Assembly (NCBI RefSeq): GCF_003265705.1
Contig: NW_020312968.1
Span: forward strand, 378,305-442,304
Direction: 5' to 3'
Length of the DNA stretch: 64,000 bases
From: Callorhinus ursinus
Lineage: Eukaryota; Chordata; Mammalia; Carnivora; Otariidae
Part shown: piece by piece, positions 22,220 to 32,873 of the stretch
Position numbering within the stretch: the first letter of the stretch is position 1
How the letters are laid out: every line of letters starts with the position of its first letter
Position numbers and translations under genes: made by a program
Notes under the pieces: generated by a model
The model's database searches: none
The model's input: only the letters and a program-made list of their open reading frames with translations
Told to the model about the DNA's origin: nothing

Positions 22220-22885
22220 AAGAAAGGGGGAAAGGAGCTCTGACCTCGGACTAAGAAAATCTAGATAATGGCAAATTTGTTCGCTCATTTCCCAGGCTGT
22301 GCATTAATTGGTATCTCTGCTTTTGTTTTGTTCACTCTGCCTGACTTTTGACTATTACGTTGGTTCTTAGACCTCAACAAGCAGGGCAAAAGGGGAAAAA
22401 AAAAAAAAAAAGAAATGCACTATTCAGATATTTCCCCTTGTCAACACATGTAGAAAATGTTAGAGGTGATGGAAACAAATAGCAAAACTTAAATATTAAG
22501 TTAATTAATGCAAATTAAATATGGAGTAGGGATTTGAATTCCTACTGAGCCTGCAGCTTGCCAGTGCATTGGTCTTAAGTTTATAAGGTCACATCTTGAT
22601 AAAATTTAACAAGTGTTTTAGAAGAGATATAAAATGTTTTTTATCAAACCCACGCGTAATTTTCTTATCTTCTTTTGACAGGGATAATTTTAAATTAGCT
22701 ATTTGCCACTTTGTTCTCATAAAATGATTATAGGATGTGACTCACTGAGGCCTATGTGAATGTGCTGGAAAGAAATCTGCTGAACATCAGCGGTTGGGGA
22801 CGAGTGACAGTTCAGTTCTTGGGAGCAGATCCCCTTCTATCGTGATCCAGTCCATATAGGGAGAAACTCTATGCAAGTAATTAAA
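22220..22885. other. Unassigned non-coding stretch
   Basis: No recognised gene; contains an A17 run near 22396. Confidence 0.45.
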
Positions 22886-22889
22886 CATC

Positions 22890-23145
22890 CAAATTCTTGG
22901 TGGGACCACCTGGATTTAAAGTACTGTTACTTACTAAGGGTATAAGCTTGGACAAGTTCTTCAAATGCTCTAAGCTTTTACTCATCTGATAAGTGTACTA
23001 ATATGATAAGAGACTATGATAATATAGTTAATTTCTATATTTGTTAGAAGGAGCAAATGAAGTGACACATGTAAGTGACTGAGCATAGGGAGGGGCACCA
23101 TAATCATCCCTCAATAAATGAGAGCTATTATTGCTATTATTACCA
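22890..23145 (+). repeat. MIR, sense, near full length
   Basis: 'GGGACCACCTGGATTTAAAG' (start of the tRNA-unrelated core), 'GGACAAGTTCTTCAAATGCTCTAAGC', 'ATCTGATAAGTGTACTAATATG', and the 3' end 'TGAGCATAGGGAGGGGCACCATAATCATCCCTCAATAAATGAGAGCTATTATT' match successive parts of MIR. Confidence 0.82.
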
Positions 23146-23149
23146 AAAC

Positions 23150-23370
23150 CAACAGAAGACAGTCTTAGACCCTTAGCTACCCAAACCCATACTCTTAGGA
23201 TATACGAATGTGAATTATGGTATAGAGGGCAATAAACCTCCCACTCCTTTTCAGTTGATATTGTGATGTTAAAACTGGGTGGGGGAGAGTTAGGAGGATG
23301 AGTTTATGCATATAATTTGCTTCCTTGTGTTATTACAATGTAACATACTTCTAGGATCATAGTATACCCC
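23150..23370. other. Unassigned non-coding stretch
   Basis: No recognised feature. Confidence 0.4.
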
Positions 23371-23375
23371 TAATT

Positions 23376-23619
23376 CAGTGTTTTTCAGCCCGGGGCAGTT
23401 GTGCCCCTTAGTGGGTCCCACAGGACAACTGGCTATTTGGGATCTCTGGAGACCTTTTTTATTGTCATCACTGGGAAGGTGCTACTGGTGTCCAGTGGAT
23501 AAAGACCAGGGATGCTGCTAAACGTCCTACAATGCAAAGGACAGCACCGCCCCCCACCACCACCACATGAAGAATTATCCAATCCAAAATGTCAATAGTG
23601 CCAAGGTTGAGACACTCTA
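23376..23619 (+). mobile_element. MER20, non-autonomous hAT-Charlie DNA transposon
   Basis: Full-length match in the sense direction: CAGTGTTTTTCAGCCCGGGGCAGTTGTGCCCCTTAG at the left, 'GATCTCTGGAGACC', 'GTGGATAAAGACCAGGGATGCTGCTAAACGTCCTACAATGCAAAGGACAG' in the middle and 'CCAAAATGTCAATAGTGCCAAGGTTGAGACACTC' at the right. MER20 copies are known from the literature to have been co-opted as progesterone-responsive enhancers in endometrium. Whether this copy has such a role cannot be read from sequence. Confidence 0.92.
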
Positions 23620-23624
23620 CCCTA

Positions 23625-25875
23625 GCTAAAGCCAAGAACAGAACTGTCCTTTTAGTTGGCTCTTAGAGGTTTGGAGCAAGTATTTAACAATAGCTAAGAT
23701 GGCCTTTAAGTTCTCTTACTTTCAACCAACGGAAATAGTCATGACTCTTTAATCATACTGACCAAGATTTCAGAAGGCCTCTTCCCAAAACAGACTGCCT
23801 TTTGAGAAGAAAGAAGAAAAGAACAGATACACCATGAATAAGCAAAAAAAAAATCTCCTATTGTTCCTCATTATTATGAACTGGAAAAACTGATACATAT
23901 TATATTATATATGTTATAAATATATGACATATAAATAATCAGGATGCACCATGTTATACTTCCCTATACCAAGAGTTGGTGGCCCAGTTGACCCAACACC
24001 ATTGTATGCTAAGGGTGGGTAGGAGAAGGTAGAAATTGAGCACCTGTATGATTTCTCCAGGAGTTCTCACCTTCCAACCAACCCTCCTCTCCATTCCAAT
24101 CAAAACCCTTCTAACAGTCTCTGTGGATATTTCTCCACCAACAACCAACAACAGACCCCCACCACCATCAGCTACCACGGCATTTCACACCACCTATTAT
24201 TATTTGAAGAGCTTGAAACCAGAAGCCCTATTTTTCCACACTGAAAATATTTGAATGGGCTGTCAAAAAGACAGAAATACGCCCCATCCAACAGCAACAA
24301 ACCCTGTGCAAACAAATCAAGTGGTGCAGAAATCCTTTGCACAAGATGATAGGGAAGGCCTCCATGCTGACACTGTAGGCGAGCCAAGTTTTCATGTACT
24401 TGGATGGCTGACCTCCAACTTCTGACATATTCATTATATTCCAGCATGTCGGCTGCAGATTGCATTGAAGTGATGACAGCTACAAGACAGCCAACGAGGA
24501 ATATGGCCATTCTGGCAACAGGTGGCCTTTCACTTGTACTGGGAAAGTTAATCTAGTTTATCATCAAAGTATATTATGTTCGAGGAGTGTCATGTTTTGA
24601 GAGCTCTAGTGACAGATCAAATAGAGAAAGCATTCTTCCGTGGAACGTGACATTTTGGGGAGACCAACCCTTTCAAACCACTTCATTGTTTATGCTTGAT
24701 TCAGGTCTGTTAAGTTACTCTATTGTCTCAAGGCTTACATTACAGTTTCCAGCTTATGGTGTTTGTCCCCTGTCAAGGGCTAATGGAGGTGTCCAAAATC
24801 TCACTTTAAATAATCAAATGCCCGTACTGCAAGGAATTTTTAATGGCCCTAATTTGTCAGTAGAAAAAAATATATTGAAGAAAAGGCCAGCAGCAAAAGT
24901 ATGTATTCATACCCATGCAAACCGACCATCATATCTCCTGATGAATTTTTGAGTTATAGATGTTCAAAACTGGCTCTGCATACCCCCCCTTCAGAATACA
25001 ATTTTTAAGAATAATCACTGAAATGAAATCATATCTAAGGCTCATAATGGGGAAACAATGGCCCCTGGAGGGTACTAACTTCTCTCTGGGTTTAACCTTG
25101 GATTTTGGCAGGAAATTCCTCCCCAACCTCTCTCCCATTCCCACTAGAGCCTGAGATAAATGATGCTAGATGGTAATATTTATTCAGTCATCCCATTCCA
25201 TGGCTGCCTTCCAAGTTGGATGATTATGTTTTGCTGCACTTTGGACCTCATTTGAAAAACTCTTAGTACTTCTAAAACATAGGGAGGCAATCAAAATTCT
25301 CATTTGCCTTGTGGAAAATAATTTTGATTTGCTTAAAAGTCTTCTAGCTTATCGGGCCATCCTTTATGAAGAAGAGTCTTATGGAAGGAGGAACAGAGTA
25401 ATACTGTTTATATTTTTTTCACTCTACATGAACTTCTTTTTGCCCAGGGACAGTCAAGACATTTAATCTCTAAAAGCAAATTAGTCTCTTCAGTCCACAA
25501 CTACTTTTCTGCATTTGAAGGGGTGGCAGAGTGGTCCCATAAACATAAATAGAGAAGGCTATCTATTCAGAATATGTCTCTCGTGTTCTTGGACACTACT
25601 GAAGAATCAGAAAGTGGGCATCAGCTGACTCATCTCAGATGTTGATGATTCTGAAGCATTAACCTGCCATCCTAGTGGTCTGGTAAGTACTTCTTTGGTG
25701 ATTAGTCAAATTGAGCACACTTTGGACCAACAATCTCAGAACACACAATTCTTCTGGGTACTGAACACTTCAGAGGAAAAACAAAATATTGAGGAAACAA
25801 AAGTAACATGATTTAATTTTGTTCTATAACCATTCCATCCACCTATGACTTAAAACATGGATTAAATATCTAATT
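23625..25875. other. Unassigned stretch with a 112-codon antisense open frame
   Basis: No known gene or repeat recognised. It includes an AT-rich dinucleotide-like block (23898-23940). A minus-strand open frame at 24172-24510 starts MAIFLVGCLVAVITSM, which looks hydrophobic and signal-like. The rest of the frame has no domain that I know, and a second minus-strand frame (24228-24434) overlaps it. I do not call it a gene. Confidence 0.45.
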
Positions 25876-25879
25876 TAAT

Positions 25880-26115
25880 TCAGATAACCACTTATATAGC
25901 ACTTAGTATGTGCTAGACATTGTTCTCAGTACTTCCATATACATGAAAATATTTCATCCTCATAAAAATCCCCTCAGGTAGATACTATTATTACATTTTT
26001 ACAGGTAAGAAAACTGAGACACAAGAGTATAAGTGTGTTCTCAAGACCACAAAACTAGTGACAGAACCTGGTCAGCCTTGCCCCAGAGTCCATGATATTA
26101 ACCACCATGTTGTGC
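25880..26115 (-). repeat. MIR, antisense
   Basis: 'AGCACTTAGTATGTGCTAGACATTGTTCTCAGTACTT', 'CATCCTCATAAAAATCCCCTCAGGTAGATACTATTATTACATTTTTACAGGTAAGAAAACTGAGACAC' and 'CTAGTGACAGAACCTGGTCAGCC' give a near full-length reversed MIR. Confidence 0.9.
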
Positions 26116-26154
26116 TATCTCCACCAGCAACATAATAACGATATGAATAACACC

Positions 26155-26320
26155 CAAAATGGAATGAGGCCGACTAGACATTGTGCGTATTATATCTAAT
26201 CCTTACAACAATCCAATGAGAAATTATCAGCCCCATTTTACACACAAGAAAACTGACGATTAGGGAGGCTCAATCATGTGTCCAAAACCTCACAGCCAGC
26301 CGGTGGTGGAGCTTGGGCCA
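26155..26320 (-). repeat. MIR, antisense, second copy
   Basis: 'ATCTAATCCTTACAACAATCCAATGAGAAATTATCAGCCCCATTTTACACACAAGAAAACTGACG' and 'CACAGCCAGCCGGTGGTGGAGC' form a second reversed MIR within about 40 bp of the previous one. The two are separate copies: each has its own 'CCATTTTACA' or 'CATTTTTACA' core. Confidence 0.88.
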
Positions 26321-26829
26321 GATATGTGGAGATAAAAAGATGAAACAAAATAATTCTGTCTCTCCAGTTTCTTAAAAGGAGCTGCTCATTGGTCTGAAAG
26401 CATGGGGACATTTTTAGGAGCATAATCTTTACTTTTCCTAGAAATGGACTGTGAACCCGAAACCCTGGTTTGCTAGCCTTCTTCAGACATTATCAGTTGT
26501 GTTCCTAAAGAGCTTGGAGATTTAGTTGTTACTTCATCAGTTTAATAAAACCCTAAATCTTTAAAAATACCCAAAGGTAATTCCACTTCTAAAAGGAAAA
26601 ATTACAAAAGTTGAATCCTTTCACGAAGGTAAAATTATATCACCTTTGACAATCTTAGCATTTGTAATTCTCCTCTTAAAAAAAATAATAATTAGAAACA
26701 TAAGATGTTGACTTTAGGAAAAGTAATGATATCAAGAAATAAACCATTCTAGCAAATGTCTTTGTCATCAGGAAGAATACAAGGTTTTGGGGGGGGGGGA
26801 AATGAGGCAAATAAAAAACAGAATGAATA

Positions 26830-27395
26830 AAAGTTTAAAGAAAACACATATGCCAACATATAATGCAATCATTTAAAAGGGTGTTTACAAAGTTTTTATT
26901 GTCCTAGAATAATGTTTATTTTTTAAAGATTTTATTTACTTACGAGAGAGAGAGAGAACAAGAGAGAGCACGAGCAGGGGGACGGGCAGGGAAAGAGGCA
27001 GAGGGAGAAGCAGACTCCCCACTGAGCAGGGAGCGCTATGCGGGGCTCGATCCCAGGACCCTGGGGTCACAACTGAGTGGAAGGCAGACACTTAACCAAC
27101 TGGGCCACCTAGGCGCCCCTAGAATCATGTTTATTTATGTCAATGAATAAAGTAGCATAAAGTCTGAATGTAAAGTAAAATCCAATTTTTTAAAATTTAT
27201 TCATTTAGTCATTTATATGCATATAAATTTCAGGTAGTAAATGCACCAAAATATTAACAAAGGCTACTCCTAAATGGTAGGAGTATGAGTGGGTTTTTTT
27301 TTTCTTCTTTATACTCTTTGTATTTTTTAAACTTCCTACAACTCAATATGTATTGTTTATAATCAGGAAAAAAATAACAATAATTAGAAAACTGT
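26830..27395 (+). repeat. Old L1M 3' end, split by a Can-SINE
   Basis: Sense-strand L1M 3' end. The left part is 'AATGCAATCATTTAAAAGGGTGTTTACAAAG'. After the SINE it continues with 'ATGCATATAAATTTCAGG', 'ACCAAAATATTAACAAAGGCTACTCCTAAATGGTAGGAGTATGAGTGGG' and 'CTTTGTATTTTTTAAACTTCCTACAACTCAATATGTATTGTTTATAATCAGGAAAAAAATAA'. These correspond to the L1M 3' UTR and tail. ORF2 coding capacity is lost. Confidence 0.82.
26922..27117 (-). mobile_element. Can-SINE, antisense, inside the L1M
   Basis: TTTTTAAAGATTTTATTTACTTA, then a GA-rich block, GGGGCTCGATCCC (27043-27055) and the head GGGCCACCTAGGCGCC. The duplication CCTAGAATaATGTTTATTT / CCTAGAATcATGTTTATTT (26903-26921 and 27118-27136) matches at 18 of 19 positions and lies in L1M sequence, proving the SINE inserted into an existing L1M. 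Confidence 0.95.
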
Positions 27396-27399
27396 TGGA

Positions 27400-28700
27400 T
27401 AACTCACTGTCCTATCTGCACAAATCCCCATCTCCAGCATCCATCATGAGCATGATACTTCCCTGGCCCAGGTCACAGCTGGACTGGAGAGAGGTTCTCA
27501 AACTGGATTGAAATATAGTGTGAGGCCCACATGACTGAGGAAGCACGCAATCTAAAGCAACAGTGGAGATCATTGCCAAAAGAGCCAGAAAAACAAATGA
27601 AGTCAATCGATGGATGTGGCAAGATCATATGTGGAAACACAATAGGGTCCATCCATGGGATAGGAGGAGCAAAGCCGGTAGCCTGGATGAGCAGCAGCAG
27701 AAGAGGAAAGCTCAAGCCTAGCGAAAGTAAGTTCAAGAAGGGGACAAACCTTGCAGATACCTACAGGGCTTCCCTTTGGTGACTTGGGGCTTAGTCCTGA
27801 GGTGGTCCCGGTAGCTTAAGGAAGGCAATTGAGGTGGGACCGGCTCGATTCTGGTTCCCTCACACAGCCATGTGAGCCAAACACACAAGAGGGAGGTACC
27901 AGTCACGGACTCCTAGACCAGGATAACCCAAGGAGCTCCCTGTGTCCTGCCATAACGTTAAATTCAGGGCAGCTCTAGCCTCCTAGGGACACACAACCCC
28001 CAACCTCAATTCAGGTATGACCAGAACAAGCATCGTGCGCCTGACAATCAGAGCTACTTTCAAGACACTAAAATGATACAGATTGTAGGACAACTCAAAA
28101 AAGAAAAGAATATCTTGAAATTTAAGACATTCTAAGTCACCTTTAAGAAATTTGTCCAGGTTACAGGGAATCCTGGGAAGTTGCTGGAGAGAGCCAGAAT
28201 TATCCTAGTTTGGGCGAACTCCTGACTAAGAACCAGGCAAGAAATACAGGCTGTCGCACAAGTGTAACCAAAGACACTGAGCTGGTCTAGAGGTAGCAGC
28301 TTCAGCTTCTCAGAAATCCTGTTGCTTGATATTTCATTTCTCCAAAATTCTTTTCTTTCCAGCCTGCTACCTTTCTTTTAGTTATCCTCCAGCTATCCTT
28401 AGCCATGGATGTATTCCGTGATTGTGCTGTGCTTAAAGTATGTGGTCTGCAGATGACCAATTCTTAAAATTTGTTGAGACTCGTTTTATAGTCCAGTAAA
28501 TAGACAGTTTTCATGAAGGTCACATGACATGCAGGAGTGTACTTCCACAAAACAAAATTTTTAACTGCAGAGTTTAAATCTTTTATACCCCATTTATTCC
28601 TCTACTCAACCCATTGATTGATTGGGGGAAGCATATTACCACCCGCACAATAACTAGTAAATTATGTCCTGCTCCTTGAAATGATTTCATTTCTTCTCTT
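27400..28700. other. Unassigned non-coding stretch
   Basis: No recognised gene. Region 27520-27990 is richer in GC than its surroundings and holds an 83-codon open frame (27531-27782, rich in Lys, Ser and Gly) with no domain that I recognise. It may be a decayed LTR or other repeat that I cannot name. Confidence 0.4.
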
Positions 28701-28704
28701 CTAG

Positions 28705-29805
28705 GTATTCATGTCCAACTTCCAATCTCCCATACTTGCCCCTACTGTGCTCTTCCCTGTCTCAGCAATGGACAACACTTCTTTTTCCACTTCACAAACT
28801 GGAAAACATGGGGTCATTCTTGACTCCTCTTTGTCTCCTGAGTCAAATCCCATGGGCTCTGTTATTGAAATTACACCAGAATCTGACTCATTCTCATCGT
28901 CTCTAGTGGTCCAAACCACAATCACCTCTCATGTGGATTACAGCGACAGCATACAAACTGGTCTTCCTGTTTGCTTGTCCTCCTACAGTCTAAACTCTGC
29001 ACCACAGCCCCAGTGATCCTTTTAAAACAAAAGTGTAACCGCTGCTCAAAGGTATCCGTCTCACTCTGAAAAAAAAAAAAAAAAAATCCAAAATCACTGC
29101 AGTTGCCATCAAGGTCTGCATGATCTGGCTCATTACTACCTTGCTGACACCATCTTCTGCCACTTTCTCCATTGCTCATTCCACTCCTATTTCAACAGAC
29201 TCTTTGCCATTCCCTGCACACATTAAGCAGAGTCTTGCTCAAGGTCTTTGCATTTGCTAATTCCTCTGCTTTGAAAGCTCCTCCCCTATATCTCCATATT
29301 GATTATTCCTTCACTTCCTTTGAGTCTCAGTTCCAATGTCACTTTATTTTTTTTTTAGATTTATTTATTTATTTGACAGAGAGAGAGAGCACAAGCAGGG
29401 AGAGCGGCAGGCAGAGGGAGAAGGAGAAGCAGACTCCCCACTGAGCAAGGAGCCCGAAGAGGGACTTGATCCCAGGACCCTGGGATCATGACCTGAGCCA
29501 AAGGCAGATGCCCAACTGACTGAGCCACCCAGGAGCTCCCAATGTCACTTTATTTTTAAAAAAGCATCCGCTTCCGTTGTTTTCTTCCCTTTACACTGTT
29601 TCATAGTATACATTACCCGCCCCTGCCAACTTTGTTTCTTTGCTTAGTGCTTAATTATCCTGCACTCCCAAAGATTAGATTGTAAATTTCACGAGCACAG
29701 AAATTTTTGTCTGTTTTGCTCACCAGTGTGTCCCCAAGCACCTAGAACAGACTGTGGCATAGCTTGGCTTTCAGTTAATGTTAAATAAATGAATGAGTAC
29801 AATTT
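28705..29805 (+). repeat. L2 LINE, C-terminal reverse-transcriptase region and 3' UTR, split by a Can-SINE
   Basis: About 0.9 kb of L2 in the sense direction. The first 300 bases keep a recognisable translated trace of the end of the reverse transcriptase: GKHGVILDSSLSPESN (from about 28800) resembles the 'LGVxLDSxLSFExHI' motif, and SHVDYSDSIQTGLP (from about 28927) resembles the 'LDYCNSLLxGLP' motif with its Cys lost. Then follow 'CAGTGATCCTTTTAAAACAAAAGTGTAACCGCTGCTCAAAG', 'AAGGTCTGCATGATCTGGCTC' and, beyond the SINE, 'AGATTGTAAATTTCACGAGCACAGAAATTTTTGTCTG'. The 3' end 'TGTCCCCAAGCACCTAGAACAGACTGTGGC' runs to 'TTAAATAAATGAATGAG'. It has no function as a gene. Open frames at 28711-29016 and 29172-29444 are its relics. 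Confidence 0.85.
29352..29538 (-). mobile_element. Can-SINE, antisense, inside the L2
   Basis: AGATTTATTTATTTATTTGACAGAG tail complement, GA block, and GGGACTTGATCCC in place of the usual B-box sequence. The head is GAGCCACCCAGGAGCTCC, in which the usual GGCGCCC is altered. The 19-base duplication CCAATGTCACTTTATTTTT at 29333-29351 and 29539-29557 is perfect, and it sits exactly in the L2 phrase 'aatgtcac'. Confidence 0.94.
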
Positions 29806-29879
29806 TAGGAACTCTATTGTACGAGAATACAGTATATAATTATAGAATTCCTGGTGAGTTAAAATGGTAATGATTACGT

Positions 29880-30660
29880 AGTAACCCCTTTATCCCTAAA
29901 GATGCTTTTGGCCTTAAATTTATTTTGTCTGAATTAAATATAGCTATGCTGATGTTTGTTTGGTTAATATTTCTGTGACATAACTTCTCCCATTGCTTCC
30001 ATTCACCTTATGAGTTTTAAGATTTTATTTAAATTTCAGGGTAATATTAGTTTCAGGTGTACAAAATAGTGACTCAACACCTCTTGACATCACCCGATGC
30101 TCATCACGACAGGCGTGCACCTTAATCCCCATCACCTACTTTACCCGTTCCCCTGCCCACCTCCCTTCTGTCCATGGACCTTAGGTTTTAAAGATCATTT
30201 GCAAGCAGCTCATACCTAATGTGATATTTTTAGTGCAATCAGAAAAGTTGGTGACTTTTCATCAAATTCAGACCACTTACATTTATTCATTGTCATATTT
30301 GTATTTATTTATTGTTTTGTGCTTTCTATGTGCAATGTTTTTCCTGAATGTCTTCCCTTGGTGCTTTTAAGAAGTTTGCTGACCTCCTGTCATTACTTTT
30401 TAAGTAATGTGTCTTTTCTTCCTGGCTGCTTTTAAGATCTTTCCTTTGAAGTGAATGTTTTCTGTGTTTTACAATGTTTCTCTGTGAAGTATCCCGGTTG
30501 TGGATTAGATTCTAGTCGTTCTAAAGTTACTTAGTTTAAAGCCTCCCTTTGCTGATTCTATTCCCTCAAATTCTTCAGAGTTTAATTCAGCTGTTTGGTG
30601 AATCTGCTGATTTTTATTTTGGGGGTGTTTTTTCCTTTCATATTTCATAATTTTGGATCA
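29880..30660 (-). repeat. Old L1 (L1M-type), antisense, split by a younger L1 fragment
   Basis: 'TTTATTTTGTCTGAATTAAATATAGCTATGCTGATGTTTG' is the reverse of the L1 ORF2 endonuclease stretch that reads 'gctggagtggctatattaatatcagacaaa' in sense. After the interruption it continues with 'CAGACCACTTACATTTATTCATTGTCATATTTG' and then 'GTGTCTTTTCTTCCTGGCTGCTTTTAAGATCTTTCCTTTG'. All are known antisense L1M landmarks in the right order. The limit near 30660 is approximate. Confidence 0.65.
30024..30178 (-). mobile_element. Carnivoran L1 3'-UTR fragment, antisense, nested
   Basis: 'GTAATATTAGTTTCAGGTGTACAAAATAGTGACTCAACACCTC', 'ATCACCCGATGCTCATCACGACAGG' and 'CCTTAATCCCCATCACCTACTTTACCCGTTCCCC' are the reversed 3' UTR of an L1 family common in Carnivora and relatives. 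Imperfect flanking copies (CCTTATGAGTTTTAA at 30006 and CCTTAGGTTTTAA at 30179) look like its target-site duplication. The surrounding L1M sequence reads through once the fragment is removed. Confidence 0.78.
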
Positions 30661-30664
30661 TCAA

Positions 30665-31410
30665 TGCATGTTCACTTAAACTTTACAGGTGGGACTGCTG
30701 GGGAGATGGGTTGATACTCTATCTCCCTAGAAAAATTCTGTGTTGCTTCTGTCAGGCCACCCAGAGAAATTACCAGAAACAAACCCAATTTTGGAGGGGA
30801 TGCTACGTTATCATAAATTCTTGGCTTACAGATTACCAAATCATACAAGTAGTGTAACAAACCCACATACGCATAGACTTATAATTATGGTATCACGAGG
30901 GAGACTTCTTCTCCCACCCAGAACCCAAGTCAAAAAGACCAATAAGCCTCCCCCGCTCCCATGCTAGTAAGTGGCTTTGTGGTACAGTGTTCATTTGTTT
31001 GTATCCCGTGCCACCAATGCTACTGTCATTTAGGGTAATTACTTTTAGGATCCTCTATATGGGGGGTTGGGCAGAGTCATTTTCTTTTCTAAGTCCTCTC
31101 ATTACAAAGACCAGAGATTCCATTCTTATTTTCTTCCTAATGACCACTGACATGTATTCCCATGGTCTTCAGAACCAGCATCCACCTCCGTCACAAGGCA
31201 GACACGACTTAACTCCCATATTCAGCTTAGCTTCTCAGTTTCCTCGCCGTCTTTGGTCCCTAGGATTTCTTTAACTATCCTGAATGTTCTGCTTTGTCAA
31301 ATTTTACCAGGCCAATTCAGCAAGCTGTTCTGTTTCAGCCAAGATTTTGTTGTTTTATGCTATCTAGTCTGACATATATTGCCAGAAATTGAAACCCCAG
31401 TTGCCTCTCT
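30665..31410. other. Unassigned non-coding stretch
   Basis: No recognised gene. Open frames at 30740-30967 and 30987-31274 have no recognisable domain. Confidence 0.45.
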
Positions 31411-31430
31411 TTAAAATACAGTATTCCCCA

Positions 31431-31616
31431 GGGTGCCTGGGTGGCACAGTCGATTAAGTGTCCAGCTCTTTGATTTTGGCTCAGGTCATGATCTCAGGGT
31501 CATGGAAGCGAGCCCCCTGTCGGGGAGTCTGCTTGAGATTCTCTCTCTCCCTCTTCCTCTGCCCCTCCCCCTGCTCACGTTGTCTCTAAATAAATAATAA
31601 AATCTTTTTTAAAAAA
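31431..31616 (+). mobile_element. Can-SINE, sense, with internal deletion
   Basis: Head GGGTGCCTGGGTGGCACAGTC, then 'GTCCAGCTCTTTGATTTTGGCTCAGG'. The part usually reading 'cgcatcgggctccctgctcagcgggg' is reduced to CCTGTCGGGG. It ends AAATAAATAATAAAATC. Flanks (AAAATACAGTATTCCCC before, AAAATGCAATATAATATTCCCC after) look like a target-site duplication with a 5-base expansion in the right copy. Confidence 0.9.
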
Positions 31617-31639
31617 TAAAATGCAATATAATATTCCCC

Positions 31640-32190
31640 TTCCCTTTATAATCTTTTGCTACTAAAAATCCAAGCACCCTTTCACATATAATTTACCATC
31701 AATCTTACTGTGGCTGGAGTTGCTATGGTCCACCGCGACCTTGATTTGGTTCTGTGTCTGCCTGAGATTTTCTCAGAGGTTCACTGCAGTCTGGGGCTCT
31801 TCCAAACCTATCTTCCTTCCCTCCCTTGCTCTTTTCATAAGTGTCAACCTTTATTACAGTCTGAAGGCTCTCTCCACCTAATCTGCTTCCTATGCCTTCA
31901 CCATTCACAGACATTTCCCCGAACAGGTCTCCAGGATGTTCAATTCTGCCTTGATGTCTGCTTCTCAGAGGACTCAAGCCAACACATTCAGTGAAGATGA
32001 AGTCTGCCTTTTACGATTTTACGTCTTTGTATCATAAATTTCATGTTACCTTTGCCTAAATTGCAACAAGCTCTTTGAGATTTCTATATTTCTGTGAAGG
32101 TGGCCTAGCACTGTTATTACCCACTAACTAGGACTCCTGTGCTTCAAACTCTGATTTGAAGAAACCACTGCTCTTAAAATACTTGTGACT
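31640..32190. other. Unassigned non-coding stretch
   Basis: Nothing confidently recognised. A 94-codon open frame (31710-31994) has an overlapping antisense frame and no domain that I know. Confidence 0.45.
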
Positions 32191-32193
32191 CGT

Positions 32194-32385
32194 GTGATAT
32201 TTGTGGGATAATCTTCCTGAATACTTGTCAACCTCATTTCAGAATTTTCAGTCTACGGCAACATTCTAGAACCATCTATGGCTTGGTAAAATGAAAAGTG
32301 ATTTGGGCAGAACACCTGTCAAGGTCTGTCCATATAGAAGAGCTTTGTTATATACATTCCTCCCACAAATTCTCCACATAGCCAC
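32194..32385. repeat. Copy A of a local duplicated or unnamed repeat
   Basis: Clearly homologous, in the same orientation, to 33836-34012. Shared landmarks in order: TTTGTGGGATaATCTTCCTGAA, TTTCAGAAT, CATTCTaGAACC, TCTATGgCTTGGTA, TGATTT, GGTCtGTCCAT, and ACAAATTCTC. By eye about three quarters of positions agree, with several small indels. I recognise neither copy as a named repeat. Confidence 0.75.
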
Positions 32386-32850
32386 TGATTAGGGAAATTT
32401 TGATAGGATACAAATCTCTTTCTTTCAGGAATTTTCTCTGACAGGCTCAGCCCACTCAAAGCAGTTGGGGTGCTTCTTTCACAAATAGTCCCTGGAGTAA
32501 CTTCTCTGTATGTATTATTTCTTTATCAAATTGCAACTTATCACAGAAATTTGATTACCAATTTGGAACTTATGTAGTATTACCTGTGATACTCAAATGG
32601 CCCAAGTCTGCAGTTAAATTGGGGTTCAGATAAAAGATTCAACTTTTTATGTTTATGCCTTGTACTTTTCATGTAAATTGTTCTTTGAATGCAGTGAACT
32701 TACTTTGTATTTCTTTGTATCCTGTACAATACAGATGGATCATTAAATATTATGAGATGTCAAATTAAAACCTTAGAAGGATTTACTTTCTCAGTGAATT
32801 CCCACACCCTAGACTTATTCACGAGATTTCTCAAAAATTTAACCAATTTT
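32386..32850. other. Unassigned AT-rich stretch
   Basis: No recognised feature. Confidence 0.4.
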
Positions 32851-32873
32851 TTAAAAGAAATATATGGGGATGA

